Source: Streptococcus oralis subsp. dentisani (GTDB lineage: Bacteria; Bacillota; Bacilli; Lactobacillales; Streptococcaceae). From it: DNA of 64,000 nucleotides. This document shows, in pieces, positions 26,545 to 36,871 of the stretch (its first letter is position 1; each line of letters begins with the position of its first letter). The notes below the pieces were generated by a model. It saw nothing but the letters and a program-made list of their open reading frames with translations. It did not search any database and was not told the origin of the DNA. Position numbers and translations under genes: made by a program. Location of the stretch: assembly GCF_002096335.1 (NCBI RefSeq), contig NZ_NCUW01000030.1:558001-622000 (forward strand), written 5' to 3'.

Positions 26545-28668
26545 TTAATAATCCGTCTGATAAAGTTTTTTATACAAACCATTTTTCATATTCAATAGTT
26601 CTGTATGACTTCCTTGTTCTACAATTTCTCCTTTATCCATTACAAAAATCTGGTTAGAATCGATAATGGTAGAAAGTCGATGTGCAATAACAATAATTGT
26701 AATATTTTGTTCTTTAAATTTCTGCATAATCTCTTTTTCATTAACATTATCTAGATAACTTGTGGCTTCATCTAAAAGTATTATTTTGGGTTTCTTAACT
26801 AGCGCTCTTGCTAAAATAATTCTCTGACGTTGCCCTCCTGACAGATTCATTCCCATTTCTGAAACTAAAGTATTATACCCCATGGGCATTTCCATAATTT
26901 CATCATGGATATTAACTAACTTACAAATTTTTGTCATTTCTTCCTCTGAGACTGAGATATCTCCAGCAATATTCTCATATATGGTTTTATTAAATAAAGT
27001 CATGTCTTGTGGGACAATGCCAATTTGTTGACGAAGATACTGTTTATCCAACAAATTATAATCTAAGTCATCAAATAAAATACTACCTGAGGAGGCTGGA
27101 AATAAACCTATTAATAATTTGGAAAGTGTACTTTTACCTGATCCAGAAGAGCCAACAATTGCTACCTTCTCACCCTTCTTTATTTCAATAGACACATTAG
27201 AAAGTACTTTTTTACTATCTCTAGTATATGAAAATGAAACATTTTTAAGTGTGATTTCCCCATTTAAGTCGTGTTTCACTACACCATTTATCTCAGTTTC
27301 TTCACCTAAAATCTCTAAAATCCGAGATAAAAATGTTTTGCTATTGTAGAATGCTACAATTGTATCAAAAATACTATTAATCTTACCAAATAATAGAGAT
27401 GACAAAGAATATACTGCAAAAATCCCACCTAACTTATTACCTAAATGATTATCTGGCAACAACATAATAAATAATAGGATAAATGGAGATATAAAAGTGA
27501 TAATTGAAAATAACGAATTAACAACACTTGAAAACAATTCACTGGCTCTATATCTATAAAGATACTTATCTAAATAACCTTTCCATTGTTTAAACGTTCG
27601 AACTTCAAATCCTTCCATTTTTATTCCCATCATAGAATAAATCATTTCGATTTGTTTATTTTGGAGATCATTCTGAGCTATCACAAAAGATTTACTTTTT
27701 TGTTCCAAATTTTTTCTAGTCAATAGAAGCAACAACAAATTTACTACCACTAACATAAGAGCGATAATCGCCACGAAAAAATCAATATATAGAAAGTAAA
27801 ACAAAATACAAATTACAAAACCAATATCTAATATTCCTAGTACAACCTGATTTGTAAATAATTGCCGAATTCTACCCAAACCATTTATAGAATAAATTAA
27901 ATCACCACTACTTCTAGTAGAGAAAAATTTATATGGTAATTGAAACAAACGACCAATTACACTATTATTCAGTCTTTTATCTATATCGTTTGTCAGATTA
28001 ATAGAAAGATATCTCTGACCGAGCATTATAATAAAGTATAGTAATGTAAAAATAATAAAATTGAGCGCTAAAATTGCTGGATTAAACTGATTGCCACCTG
28101 TGGCTTGATTTAATAGCTGTTGCGTCCATATAGGCAGAATAAAGCTAACCGCATAACTTACAAAAGTTAGAAATAACAGAGGTACAAAATAATGCCAAGA
28201 TTGCCAAAGTTGCGCATAAATCTCTCCGTAATTCTCTTTTGATTTTTGTTTTATTACTCTATCACTACTAGAAATACTAATTAAAAATTCTGAGAAACCG
28301 GCTGAGAACTCATTTAAATCATATCTTAGTTTTCCGAGTTCAGGATCAATTACCCAAACAAATTTAGAAGTTACTTTTTCTACAACAACAAAATGCTTAC
28401 TCTCCCACAATGCAATGGCTGGAACTTTTATCTGTTTATATACATCTGGTCTATCTTTTGGAAAACGGAATGATTTCACTTTAAATCCCATATTTTCTAA
28501 CAGTTCAATTAAATTTTGAAAACTAGTTCCATCCCTCCCTGTTTCTTTTAGATTTCTCAGATCTTTAACGGAAATTTCGTGATTATAATAACTTGACACC
28601 ATCGCAACACAGCATAATCCACACTCTGTTTTTTGGTGTTGTTCGATAAACGGGATGTTTCTTTTCAT
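26545..28668 (-). CDS. pldT: PldT-like peptidase/ABC exporter (LanT) of the lantibiotic cluster
   Basis: 707 residues. N-terminal C39 peptidase with the catalytic Cys in QHQKTECGLCCVAM and His in ESKHFVVVE, then six membrane helices (about 155-420) and an ATPase with Walker A GSSGSGKST, signature LSGGQRQRI and ILLDEATSYLD. It cleaves the leader after the double-glycine-type site and exports the modified peptide. Lies 12 bp downstream of lanM, same transcript. The symbol follows the published pneumolancidin locus, which I recognise by cluster architecture. Confidence 0.85.
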   Translation of the reverse strand: MKRNIPFIEQHQKTECGLCCVAMVSSYYNHEISVKDLRNLKETGRDGTSFQNLIELLENMGFKVKSFRFPKDRPDVYKQIKVPAIALWESKHFVVVEKVTSKFVWVIDPELGKLRYDLNEFSAGFSEFLISISSSDRVIKQKSKENYGEIYAQLWQSWHYFVPLLFLTFVSYAVSFILPIWTQQLLNQATGGNQFNPAILALNFIIFTLLYFIIMLGQRYLSINLTNDIDKRLNNSVIGRLFQLPYKFFSTRSSGDLIYSINGLGRIRQLFTNQVVLGILDIGFVICILFYFLYIDFFVAIIALMLVVVNLLLLLLTRKNLEQKSKSFVIAQNDLQNKQIEMIYSMMGIKMEGFEVRTFKQWKGYLDKYLYRYRASELFSSVVNSLFSIITFISPFILLFIMLLPDNHLGNKLGGIFAVYSLSSLLFGKINSIFDTIVAFYNSKTFLSRILEILGEETEINGVVKHDLNGEITLKNVSFSYTRDSKKVLSNVSIEIKKGEKVAIVGSSGSGKSTLSKLLIGLFPASSGSILFDDLDYNLLDKQYLRQQIGIVPQDMTLFNKTIYENIAGDISVSEEEMTKICKLVNIHDEIMEMPMGYNTLVSEMGMNLSGGQRQRIILARALVKKPKIILLDEATSYLDNVNEKEIMQKFKEQNITIIVIAHRLSTIIDSNQIFVMDKGEIVEQGSHTELLNMKNGLYKKLYQTDY

Positions 28669-28680
28669 ATCTAACCCCCA

Positions 28681-31635
28681 TTAATTTAAAAGTAGTATAT
28701 CATTTAATCTAGTCCTACTTTTTCTATCATTAGCCATCAATATTCCCATTTCTCCTGTCAAAATCCCCCAATCATCACATTCATAAGTTTCTTTATCCCA
28801 AAGATATGAGATACTTTCAGTAGCTATTCTATTTTCTATATCAACAGAATAGCCTAAAATAGAATCTAAAATGACTAGGTTCCCGATACTTCCATGACAG
28901 ATTGAATTATCTAAAGTAGGATCTTGATTTAAAATTTTATTGGAATAATCTTGAACTTCGGTCTTTAAAAATTTGTCAGGAAATTCATTAGTTTCTAAAT
29001 AGTTCTTAGCATTAACGATTCCCACAATACCATTACACCATGAATAATACTTGGCATTTTTTCTTAAAGGAAAACCTTTTTTTCCACATAGTAACGAACG
29101 CTCTTTGTCAAGATATTCTTTTATACAAGAAATAATGGAAGTTTTTACATCAGATTTGCATGTGTTAGATAAAGAATATCTATAAAGTTGCGTAATAATG
29201 CCATAATTACCATGAGCATATCCAGGATCATTTTCAATCCAAAAGCCATCTTTTTTATATTTTTCTAGTATTTTTTGAACTATACCTTCAGACAAATTCT
29301 GAGTCAACTCAGTTACCCGAGAACTATCGAGCATTGTTTTCTGGATTTTTATCAGTACTCCTAAAATTCCTGCTAAACCACCTATTATATCTAAATTATC
29401 AATATTTCGTAGATGTCTAAATGTTGACGACAATGTTTCATATATAATCTCTTCGATATCTTCATCAAATAGAGTACCTTCTTCTCTCAACACACACAAT
29501 GTATATAAGTATCCATATACACCAGTAAAAGCACCTAACTGGTGTACAGGGAAATTCCCTTGTAATTCTTTTATATAGTTATTGGTATAATTGATAACCC
29601 CAGGTAAAAGCGTCCGTAATCTAGTATCATCTATGCTTGTTATCCCCAAAATCATACCAGAAGTTCCACTGTATAGACTACAATCCATTGGATATATCTC
29701 ATAGCTTTTATTCATAGCCACCATCGCTAACCAACTAGTCTCATTATTAAATTTAAATTTAGCTGATGAAATCCGATTGATTATTTTTGAAGTAATAGTT
29801 TCAGTATTCATGTGTTCTTCAGATACTCTAGATTTCTTTGGAAATAACTCGCTCCCCATAAAAGCCATATTTATAATTCGTTTTTGTCTGAGTAAATTAT
29901 CATCTGATAAACTAGTTATTCTATTTAAAACCTTATTAACGATACTATGTCCGTCTAAAGCACAAATATATCGACCTAGTCCATTATGAATTTCATTGCT
30001 ACTTGTATTCGCATAAAATATTGGAACATCACCTTTTCTAAGCTGGCAAACCTCATCTTTCATCATAACATTATCAAAAAGATTAGCAACATCACCATAT
30101 TCAAATAAACGAAGCAAATACATTTCAAAATCATATTTATTTTTTAACAATTCTGGGTGATGGCTTGTTTCAAGAAATTGTACATAAATATTGGTATTTC
30201 GATAAATATATCTCGTCTCACAATTTTCAAAATATTTAACGATCATCCTAGAAACTATATTTCTATTTTGTAAAACAATTTTGTAAATAGTTTCAAATCC
30301 TCTTTGAACTTCGTTGAGGTAACTAGAACACGATACGTTTTTTCCTTTATATCTTACTGTGCTAGGGAAATCCCCGACTATTTTAAATACTTTTTCAATT
30401 CTAATTTCATCAGTCCCAACATTAGCCAGTTGATGGGATAAATAAGGTGATTCTCGCCTTTCACCTGAATTTAATGCTCCAATTTCCATTCCTTTGTCAT
30501 TATTTACTGAATAAAGGTTCATTGGTAATATTCCCACACTATAAACTGAGTTAGTTACAAAATTATAAATATTTTGTGCATTTGAAGTGATATTTACAGG
30601 CTCACTGAAATGCAATATCGTCTCATTATCAATAAGATAAGGATGTTCTTGACAAGCTAAAATGTTTTCACCATGATAATCTTTAGCACCAAAAATATGT
30701 AAAAATGCTAAAAGTTTTCCCATATTTGTATAATAAGCTTCTACCTCCTGAAGTGAATTGCATTCTTTCTCTTCTATAAACTCTACAAAGCTATAAGAAT
30801 CTTTACTCAGTGTTTTAGGGACGAATAATAATTCTGAAAGTCCAAAACGATGAGCAAATTCTTTAGAGAATAAGTTTAAATTAACATCGATAAACATATT
30901 TCTTGGTTTGTAAACTAGCTTTTTCTTAGTATTTAATTTAAGAATACAAACACTCTTACCATTAGAGTGAGTATCGCCAGCATTAAAATCAATACTCGAT
31001 AATTTTAAATTCTTATAATTAAAATAACTTTCTAGGTCAATTAGGTTTTCTTCAAAATGGAGAATAATTTGTTCAATATAGTCTAAGACGTTAGAAATCT
31101 TCTTATCTAATAACTCAAACAAGACGGGATACTTTTTATAAAACTCCAATATATAATCTCTGTCCTTTAATAAAGTATTGATAAAATAATTGTATCTATT
31201 TTTACTATCTTCACCTTCTAAACGAGACGCTCTCCTTAAATCATTAATCTCTAAGACAACCGTTCTATAGCTCATATTCATACAAATTTCAAAAAATACT
31301 GATTCAATATCTAGAATAAATTCATTTGTATTGGTTATACATTGCGTTTTATTTAAAAAGCTAGATAATCGCTCTAAGTATTTAAAACAAATTGGTTTAA
31401 ATAAATCTAGCCAATGAATACTTACTCTGAGCTTTTCCTGAGGGTTATATTCATCATATAAGATTGTTCCTAACTCTCGCTCAATATAATCTTTTCCACA
31501 CTGCTCGTACTGAAGAAATTTTTCTTCCCAATCTTGTAGACTATCTCCAGAGGTAGTCTTTAAAAATTCATCTAACTGCTCATCATCTTCGATATTATTA
31601 AATAAACTTAACCATTTTTCAGATACAATAGACAT
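28681..31635 (-). CDS. pldM: PldM-like class II lanthipeptide synthetase (LanM)
   Basis: About 984 residues. N-terminal dehydratase half with the kinase-like core (KLVYKPRN, GAKDYHGENILA, PYLIDNETI) and C-terminal LanC-type cyclase with zinc ligands in YYSWCNGIVG and SICHGSIGN and the AHGNYG loop. It dehydrates Ser/Thr and forms lanthionine rings on the four PldA-type peptides. ATG at 31635 has AAGGAGGAG just upstream; the open frame extends 23 codons further but crosses the promoter. Driven by a PldR-type box at 31688-31704. Confidence 0.88.
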   Translation of the reverse strand: MSIVSEKWLSLFNNIEDDEQLDEFLKTTSGDSLQDWEEKFLQYEQCGKDYIERELGTILYDEYNPQEKLRVSIHWLDLFKPICFKYLERLSSFLNKTQCITNTNEFILDIESVFFEICMNMSYRTVVLEINDLRRASRLEGEDSKNRYNYFINTLLKDRDYILEFYKKYPVLFELLDKKISNVLDYIEQIILHFEENLIDLESYFNYKNLKLSSIDFNAGDTHSNGKSVCILKLNTKKKLVYKPRNMFIDVNLNLFSKEFAHRFGLSELLFVPKTLSKDSYSFVEFIEEKECNSLQEVEAYYTNMGKLLAFLHIFGAKDYHGENILACQEHPYLIDNETILHFSEPVNITSNAQNIYNFVTNSVYSVGILPMNLYSVNNDKGMEIGALNSGERRESPYLSHQLANVGTDEIRIEKVFKIVGDFPSTVRYKGKNVSCSSYLNEVQRGFETIYKIVLQNRNIVSRMIVKYFENCETRYIYRNTNIYVQFLETSHHPELLKNKYDFEMYLLRLFEYGDVANLFDNVMMKDEVCQLRKGDVPIFYANTSSNEIHNGLGRYICALDGHSIVNKVLNRITSLSDDNLLRQKRIINMAFMGSELFPKKSRVSEEHMNTETITSKIINRISSAKFKFNNETSWLAMVAMNKSYEIYPMDCSLYSGTSGMILGITSIDDTRLRTLLPGVINYTNNYIKELQGNFPVHQLGAFTGVYGYLYTLCVLREEGTLFDEDIEEIIYETLSSTFRHLRNIDNLDIIGGLAGILGVLIKIQKTMLDSSRVTELTQNLSEGIVQKILEKYKKDGFWIENDPGYAHGNYGIITQLYRYSLSNTCKSDVKTSIISCIKEYLDKERSLLCGKKGFPLRKNAKYYSWCNGIVGIVNAKNYLETNEFPDKFLKTEVQDYSNKILNQDPTLDNSICHGSIGNLVILDSILGYSVDIENRIATESISYLWDKETYECDDWGILTGEMGILMANDRKSRTRLNDILLLN

Positions 31636-31660
31636 AATGATCTCCTCCTTAATTACTAAT

Positions 31661-31704
31661 AGATTATCAAATTTACCGTTTATTAGAATGAGTAATATGT
31701 GCAA
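31661..31704 (-). promoter_or_regulatory. PldR-type box and promoter of lanM-lanT
   Basis: Minus strand TTGCAC-N4-TACTCAT at plus 31688-31704, then 21 bp, then -10 TAATCT at 31661-31666. Same box and spacing as at the pldA and ABC-transporter promoters. Confidence 0.7.
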
Positions 31705-31720
31705 TTTTTGTAAATAAATT

Positions 31721-31749
31721 AAAAAAGCTGCATCTTCTGCAACTTTTTA
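31721..31749 (-). terminator. Terminator of the two-component operon
   Basis: AAAAGYTGCA stem, GAAGA loop, T6 tail on the minus strand; overlaps the response regulator stop codon. Confidence 0.75.
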
Positions 31750-32343
31750 ATCTGGTGGAAAATAGCCCAACTGCTCAGCTATGTGAATCGCCTCCTGCCT
31801 GTTAGTCACTCCCAATTTTGAAAAGATATTGGCCAAGTGATTGGAAACTGTACGTTTACTCACATAGACCTTGTCACAGACATCATCAATGGTCAAGCCA
31901 TTTCTAACCAGTTCTAGTATCTCGATTTCTCGTGGTGTTAGCACCTCTACCATCACTTCATCTGAAAAGACCTTACCACCTAGATAAATCTTTTCCAATT
32001 TTTTAACCAACTCATCTGGGTTCATACTTTTGTCCAGAAATCCATAAGCTCCCATAGCTTTAGCTCGGTGTTCATACATTTTTTTACTGTAACCTGTCAA
32101 AATCACAACCTTACTAGAACAACTATTGTCGATAATCTCTTGTGCCAAGGTCAGCCCATCATCTTGATACAGACTCGTCAGGTTGATGTCAATCAAAATA
32201 ATGTCGTAGTCATTAAAAGCAATCTCCGAAATAGTCGAAAAATTATCCACTAACTGGACCTTTTTAATGTTTTCCGATAACTCTAAAATCATCTTGATAC
32301 TTTGACTAAATAATTTATGATCATCAATTAACAAAATTCTCAT
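31747..32343 (-). CDS. pldR: PldR-like response regulator (NarL/LuxR family)
   Basis: About 198 residues: receiver with DDHKLF, phospho-acceptor in DIILIDINLTS and Lys in GFLDKSM, then a LuxR-type helix-turn-helix (TPREIEILELVRNGLTIDDV, VSKRTVSNHLANIFSKL). Start ATG of MRILLIDDH at 32343 preferred over an ATG six codons upstream. Overlaps the kinase gene by about 20 bp. Likely binds the TTGCAC-N4-TACTCAT boxes in this cluster. Confidence 0.85.
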   Translation of the reverse strand: MRILLIDDHKLFSQSIKMILELSENIKKVQLVDNFSTISEIAFNDYDIILIDINLTSLYQDDGLTLAQEIIDNSCSSKVVILTGYSKKMYEHRAKAMGAYGFLDKSMNPDELVKKLEKIYLGGKVFSDEVMVEVLTPREIEILELVRNGLTIDDVCDKVYVSKRTVSNHLANIFSKLGVTNRQEAIHIAEQLGYFPPD

Positions 32344-33898
32344 AACACAACTCCTTATCAATCGGGAGAGTAATTTCTACACGAAATCTCTTATTATTTT
32401 CAAAAATCTGCATCTGACCACCTAAAACACTAATTTTATTAAACATATTTTTCAAGCCATAACCTAAGGATTTTTCTGTTTGAAGGCAGTCATTTTCAGA
32501 AATTATAAAAATAGCGTCATCATGCACATCAATCTTCAAAGAAATCGTTCCACCACTAGCGTACTTAACGGCATTGGTCGCCAATTCCTCAACCAGACGA
32601 TAGACAATTTTATCGTAAGGAGATAAAAGCCTAAAGTGGACAGGAAACTGTGTGACGACTTCATTTTCTGCGTGATAGCGCTTGACAATTCGATTAATCA
32701 GCCCTTGATACTGGATGTCTAACTGCTCGTCTGTTTCTACCATTGGCTGATAATAATCCATCCGCTCACGAATCCGCTGAACCAACTCCTCTGTCACCAG
32801 ATTGATCTGTTCACCAAAAACTTGATTGCTACTATATTTATTGAAATTTTTTATTGCAATCACATTTTGCAGGATTTCATTGTGAAGAAATTCGGAGAAC
32901 TGTTGTTCTGTGTCTTCATTTGCCAGCAGATTTTTCACCATACGGTTACGCTTTAAAAAGAGAACTTTTACATAATCCCTAGCATCTAGCATTTCAGCAG
33001 AACGAAAGAGGCGAATCAATTCTTCCGAACAAATCCCGAACAATAGTAACATGATATTCAAGACCAAAAAGCTCGTGTTTAAATCTAGACGAAAGATGAT
33101 GAAAATACCTACTAACAAAAACATAACTAGTAAAAATAAGTGTGAAAAAGCTTTTATATAGGACAATTTTAACTCTGATACCTTTTTTTGAAGAGAGCTG
33201 ATAATAGTTTTGAAGTGTAAAAAAACTAAGATGCCAACAATTTCCAGATACCAGGCTAGGTTCATCACTCCTGAGCCCGTCGTATTGATATACAAAAAGA
33301 AATAAGAAAGAGGCAATATTAAAGCTAATATCCACAAATTTCGTCTCTGATACTTGAGTTTACTTTTCAACTCTTCATGATATAAAATAAATAAAATCAA
33401 GGGAACAAGGTTTAAAAAGAAAGACGCAAACAAGGACAGAAAGAGAAAAATTGAAGGACTTAACAGATACGAACTAACGGTGATTAGTGTCAACACAAAG
33501 GACACACTCATCAGTTCTTCTCCTATTTTCTCTCCCAGAAAGAGAATAGACAGAGAACTATACACCAATAAAAAAGAGTTGAGCGGATGAAGGATATCAA
33601 AAAAGTGCAACAGGGTGCTCGTAACTCCTTGATTAAATATGGATTGCCAGCTAATGAGAAACATCATCAGGAGCAACCAGAGTTTCAACTCACTATAACG
33701 AAAGGTCACAATATTACAAATATAACTAAATGCAATTAAAGCAATAATCAGCAATAAAACCATCTGTAAGGAAAAATCTGTCGAAAAGTCCAGAGGAACC
33801 CTATAATAAATATAAATCATCAAAGTTAGATGATTAAAAATCGTCAACCACCACAATAAAAGTGAGTTTTTCGAGATCAATTTGACAAACTGTTTCAT
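32324..33898 (-). CDS. pldK: PldK-like membrane sensor histidine kinase
   Basis: 524 residues: about eight hydrophobic segments in residues 10-290, then a kinase core of the HisKA_3 type with the phosphorylated His in LHNEILQNVIA, N box ELATNAVKYASGG and G box SLGYGLKNMF. Predicted to sense the modified, exported lantibiotic and to phosphorylate the response regulator. Its promoter has an extended -10 (TGTTATAAT, plus about 33929-33937) without the PldR-type box, so the sensor pair may be expressed at a basal level. Confidence 0.83.
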   Translation of the reverse strand: MKQFVKLISKNSLLLWWLTIFNHLTLMIYIYYRVPLDFSTDFSLQMVLLLIIALIAFSYICNIVTFRYSELKLWLLLMMFLISWQSIFNQGVTSTLLHFFDILHPLNSFLLVYSSLSILFLGEKIGEELMSVSFVLTLITVSSYLLSPSIFLFLSLFASFFLNLVPLILFILYHEELKSKLKYQRRNLWILALILPLSYFFLYINTTGSGVMNLAWYLEIVGILVFLHFKTIISSLQKKVSELKLSYIKAFSHLFLLVMFLLVGIFIIFRLDLNTSFLVLNIMLLLFGICSEELIRLFRSAEMLDARDYVKVLFLKRNRMVKNLLANEDTEQQFSEFLHNEILQNVIAIKNFNKYSSNQVFGEQINLVTEELVQRIRERMDYYQPMVETDEQLDIQYQGLINRIVKRYHAENEVVTQFPVHFRLLSPYDKIVYRLVEELATNAVKYASGGTISLKIDVHDDAIFIISENDCLQTEKSLGYGLKNMFNKISVLGGQMQIFENNKRFRVEITLPIDKELCYENFVN

Positions 33899-33942
33899 AT
33901 GTATCCACTTCCTGAACTACTTTAATATCATTATAACACAAT

Positions 33943-33977
33943 ACCAGAATTGTCGGATAGGCAACTCTGGTATTTGA
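33943..33977 (-). terminator. Hairpin after the ABC permease gene
   Basis: AATACCAGARTTG arms with one mismatch around a 9-base loop, between the permease stop and the pldK promoter. The T-tract is weak on the minus strand, so termination may be partial. Confidence 0.45.
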
Positions 33978-33978
33978 C

Positions 33979-35994
33979 TTAATTTTCAATAATTTGCCAA
34001 CTTACTCTGTAAGTCACTAGCAGGTAAAGGACAAAGAGTAAAACCGCTACTCCCAGATAGGTGATATCAATAGAAATGCTGGTATTAGCGAAATTCTCAA
34101 AATAGCCCAAAAGAGCTGTACTCAAGGCAAGTGCTAGCGGACCTGCGATAACCAGCGGAACCAAGAAATAACTTAGAATCTGTTGCAAAAGAATAGAGCG
34201 ATTTTGCTTTCTCTTATTCCCAAGAAGGTATAAGATTTGATAATCATTGACACTATCCAAAGAACTTGTAGAAGTTTGAAGTGACAAGATACTGAGGGAA
34301 ATAATGATAAAAATAACACTGACAAAAATCATGACAAAGACGATGACGCCCATAAATCCAAGATAAATCTCAAAAATTCTTCCTTTCGTTTGATAGGTGA
34401 ACGGATTCAACTCTGTACCATCACGAGTGAAGTAGTATTTTTCAATCCACTGACTCAAGAATGTTTCTACTTTCCGCTTGTCAATATTTTCTTTGAAATT
34501 GGCAACATAGGTCATGTGGTCTTCCGTCAGTCCAATTACTACCTTATCGGGTACAATCAAGGTTCCTGTGTCATTTGTACCTACTGAAGATAAAAAGTAA
34601 ACTGTTTCAAGTGGCTTGGAAGATGCAAGATTGAGAGAATGACCATTAATCGTGAGGTTTTTGGTCGTTGATAGAAAGTCCTGAATCTGCTTGGCAGTTC
34701 CTTTATAGTTGGCATTGACCAGAAATTGGTTATCTGCCAAGTCAACCGCTTTTTTCCCTTGCAGTTTGCGGAGATGATTGTAGGCAGAAATTCCTAAAAT
34801 CGGTACTTTTGATTCAGGAAGTTCCTTATCATGCGCCCAAAGATTGCTAGTATCAATCAAATCTTTATAGGTTAAATCACTAGAATAGATAGGATAGCTG
34901 TACTCCTCTTTGATGAGGTTAAAGTCAAATCCATCTGCTTTCAATCTGTCTTTTACAGATTCCTGAGAAAACTGGAACTCTTGACCACGATAAAGATTGA
35001 CAGATACGTCATAAGGTGAGTATTTGTTCAGCTCTCGGTTCATAGTCGTATAGGCACTACCACTAAAAACTAGTAAGCTGAGAGCCAGTGTCCAGGTCAA
35101 GGATAAGACAGCCAACGTGACCGAATTACTGTCAGCTTGTTTTGAAAATTGACGAATTTTAAAACTGTTTAGTCTGTTATAGTAGGTTTGAGGCAGTTTT
35201 CTAAGGGAAAACAAGATAAAATGGCTCAAGGTATTGTAAAATAAAATCACAAAAATCACGAAGACAGATACAAGTAAGATACCCCAGCTTTTCAAGAGTG
35301 ATAGATGGTGATAGTCTGAAAAATAGAGAGCACCAAAACCGATAACAGCTGTCGAAAGAATAAAGAGAAGTGCTTGAAGAACTGGCTTGCCTTTTGCCAA
35401 GACAGATTTCTTGACCCCATTTTCTTGAATGAGTGCAATGATATTTTGCTTTCTAAAGGTAAGAATGTCCATGACACCAACAATAAAACTAGTTACCAAA
35501 TAGGAATAAACTAGTAAGATGATAGACTTTATATCAAAGAAAACCAAATTACCAAAGTAATTCGCCATGAAAAACTCAGAAGCCACCTTAGCTAGAACAA
35601 CCAACAAGACCAGCCCAAGCAAGAAACCTAGAATCAAGGAAAAGATATTGACCAGCATGGTTTCAAAGAACAGGGTACGGATAATCTGCTTCTTCTTCAT
35701 TCCCAGCGTTGCATAAAGTCCCAGCTCTTTCTTGCGCCGTCCCAGGACAAAGTTTGTAGAATAAACGACGAGAAAGGCAATCGCCGATAGAATCAGATAG
35801 GAAAGCAAGCCCATGTACTGGCTCATCACCGTCGTTAACATTTCCTTTGCTCCTGATAAACTTTGCATCACTGGATGGCTTGGTAAAGCATTAAAAGCGT
35901 AGAGCAAGCTATAAATCAAGGTCAGACTGAAAAAATAGATGGTATAGGTCTGTAAATTTCGAAATACATTTCGTAAAATCAATTTTGGATACAT
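33979..35994 (-). CDS. FtsX/BceB-type ABC permease, probable lantibiotic immunity
   Basis: 671 residues with about ten membrane helices, a large extracellular loop (about residues 310-530) and FtsX signatures (GRRKKELGLYATLGMKKKQI). This is the BceB layout used for resistance to peptide antibiotics. RBS AGGAGG precedes the ATG; the ATPase gene ends 12 bp upstream. In the published locus the immunity transporter sits between the peptides and the two-component genes, as here. Confidence 0.85.
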   Translation of the reverse strand: MYPKLILRNVFRNLQTYTIYFFSLTLIYSLLYAFNALPSHPVMQSLSGAKEMLTTVMSQYMGLLSYLILSAIAFLVVYSTNFVLGRRKKELGLYATLGMKKKQIIRTLFFETMLVNIFSLILGFLLGLVLLVVLAKVASEFFMANYFGNLVFFDIKSIILLVYSYLVTSFIVGVMDILTFRKQNIIALIQENGVKKSVLAKGKPVLQALLFILSTAVIGFGALYFSDYHHLSLLKSWGILLVSVFVIFVILFYNTLSHFILFSLRKLPQTYYNRLNSFKIRQFSKQADSNSVTLAVLSLTWTLALSLLVFSGSAYTTMNRELNKYSPYDVSVNLYRGQEFQFSQESVKDRLKADGFDFNLIKEEYSYPIYSSDLTYKDLIDTSNLWAHDKELPESKVPILGISAYNHLRKLQGKKAVDLADNQFLVNANYKGTAKQIQDFLSTTKNLTINGHSLNLASSKPLETVYFLSSVGTNDTGTLIVPDKVVIGLTEDHMTYVANFKENIDKRKVETFLSQWIEKYYFTRDGTELNPFTYQTKGRIFEIYLGFMGVIVFVMIFVSVIFIIISLSILSLQTSTSSLDSVNDYQILYLLGNKRKQNRSILLQQILSYFLVPLVIAGPLALALSTALLGYFENFANTSISIDITYLGVAVLLFVLYLLVTYRVSWQIIEN

Positions 35995-36006
35995 ACTCTC
36001 CTCCTC

Positions 36007-36744
36007 CTATCTGGTACGGCTGTAAATCTCTTGCAAATACTGTTCATTAGATAAGCTGTTACGTTCCAAATCATCCATAATCTTTCCATCGCTAAGTAGC
36101 ACCATCCGTGAAGAGTACTTGGCTGCGGCAGGGTCATGCGTAACCAGTAAAATGGTAATACCAAAACTTTTATTGATTTCCTGCAAAAGTGCCATCAGTT
36201 TTTCAGAATTGGCAGAGTCCAAGGCTCCTGTCGGCTCATCTGCGATGATCAGTTTAGAATCATCAATCAAGGCTCTAGCAGTTGCCACACGTTGTCGTTG
36301 ACCACCTGATAACTGATTAGGAAACTTATCTTTTAAGTTTTGGATGGCCAACTTATCCAAAATTTCCTCAATCTTATCCTGATGTTTTTTGATATTTTTC
36401 CCCTGAATTTGAAGAGGTAGAACGATATTTTCATAGACCGTCAAGTTTTCCACCAAGTTGTAAGCTTGGAAAATATAGGAAATGTTTTTAGCACGATAGT
36501 CAGCTAGTTCATTTTCCTTGGCATGGATGATGTCAAAATCTTCAAATCGAATCTCACCTGATGTTGGTTTATCAATCGTTGAAATACAGTTGAGGAGTGT
36601 CGTTTTTCCACTACCACTGGCCCCCATAATTGCCAGAAATTCACCTTTTTCAACGGACAAGTTCACATCTGATAAAGCATGAACGATATTATCCCCTTGA
36701 CCAAATGTTTTCGTTAATGCTGTCACGATAAGCTGTTTCATCAT
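36007..36744 (-). CDS. BceA/LolD-type ABC ATPase, probable lantibiotic immunity
   Basis: 245 residues. Walker A GASGSGKTTL (about 38-47), Q-loop FQAYNLVENL, signature QLSGGQRQRVATARA, Walker B LIIADEPTGALD, His switch LLVTHDPAAA. Forms the transporter with the permease gene 12 bp downstream. Transcribed from a PldR-type promoter directly upstream, so immunity is induced together with peptide production. Confidence 0.88.
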   Translation of the reverse strand: MMKQLIVTALTKTFGQGDNIVHALSDVNLSVEKGEFLAIMGASGSGKTTLLNCISTIDKPTSGEIRFEDFDIIHAKENELADYRAKNISYIFQAYNLVENLTVYENIVLPLQIQGKNIKKHQDKIEEILDKLAIQNLKDKFPNQLSGGQRQRVATARALIDDSKLIIADEPTGALDSANSEKLMALLQEINKSFGITILLVTHDPAAAKYSSRMVLLSDGKIMDDLERNSLSNEQYLQEIYSRTR

Positions 36745-36774
36745 TTCATTCCTCCGTTTCTTTTTTACACTCTC

Positions 36775-36818
36775 ATTATACGGTTTCTTTCAAGGTTTGC
36801 CATGAGTATTTTGTGCAA
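36775..36818 (-). promoter_or_regulatory. PldR-type box and promoter of the immunity transporter
   Basis: TTGCAC-N4-TACTCAT at plus 36802-36818, 21 bp, -10 TATAAT at 36775-36780. Confidence 0.75.
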
Positions 36819-36832
36819 TATATTTACGCTAT

Positions 36833-36861
36833 AAAAAAAGCCGATACTTTTTAGGTATCGG
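36833..36861 (-). terminator. Terminator of the peptide operon
   Basis: CCGATACC-TAAAAA-GTATCGG hairpin followed by T7 on the minus strand, after the 35-codon gene. Confidence 0.85.
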
Positions 36862-36871
36862 TCGATATTGA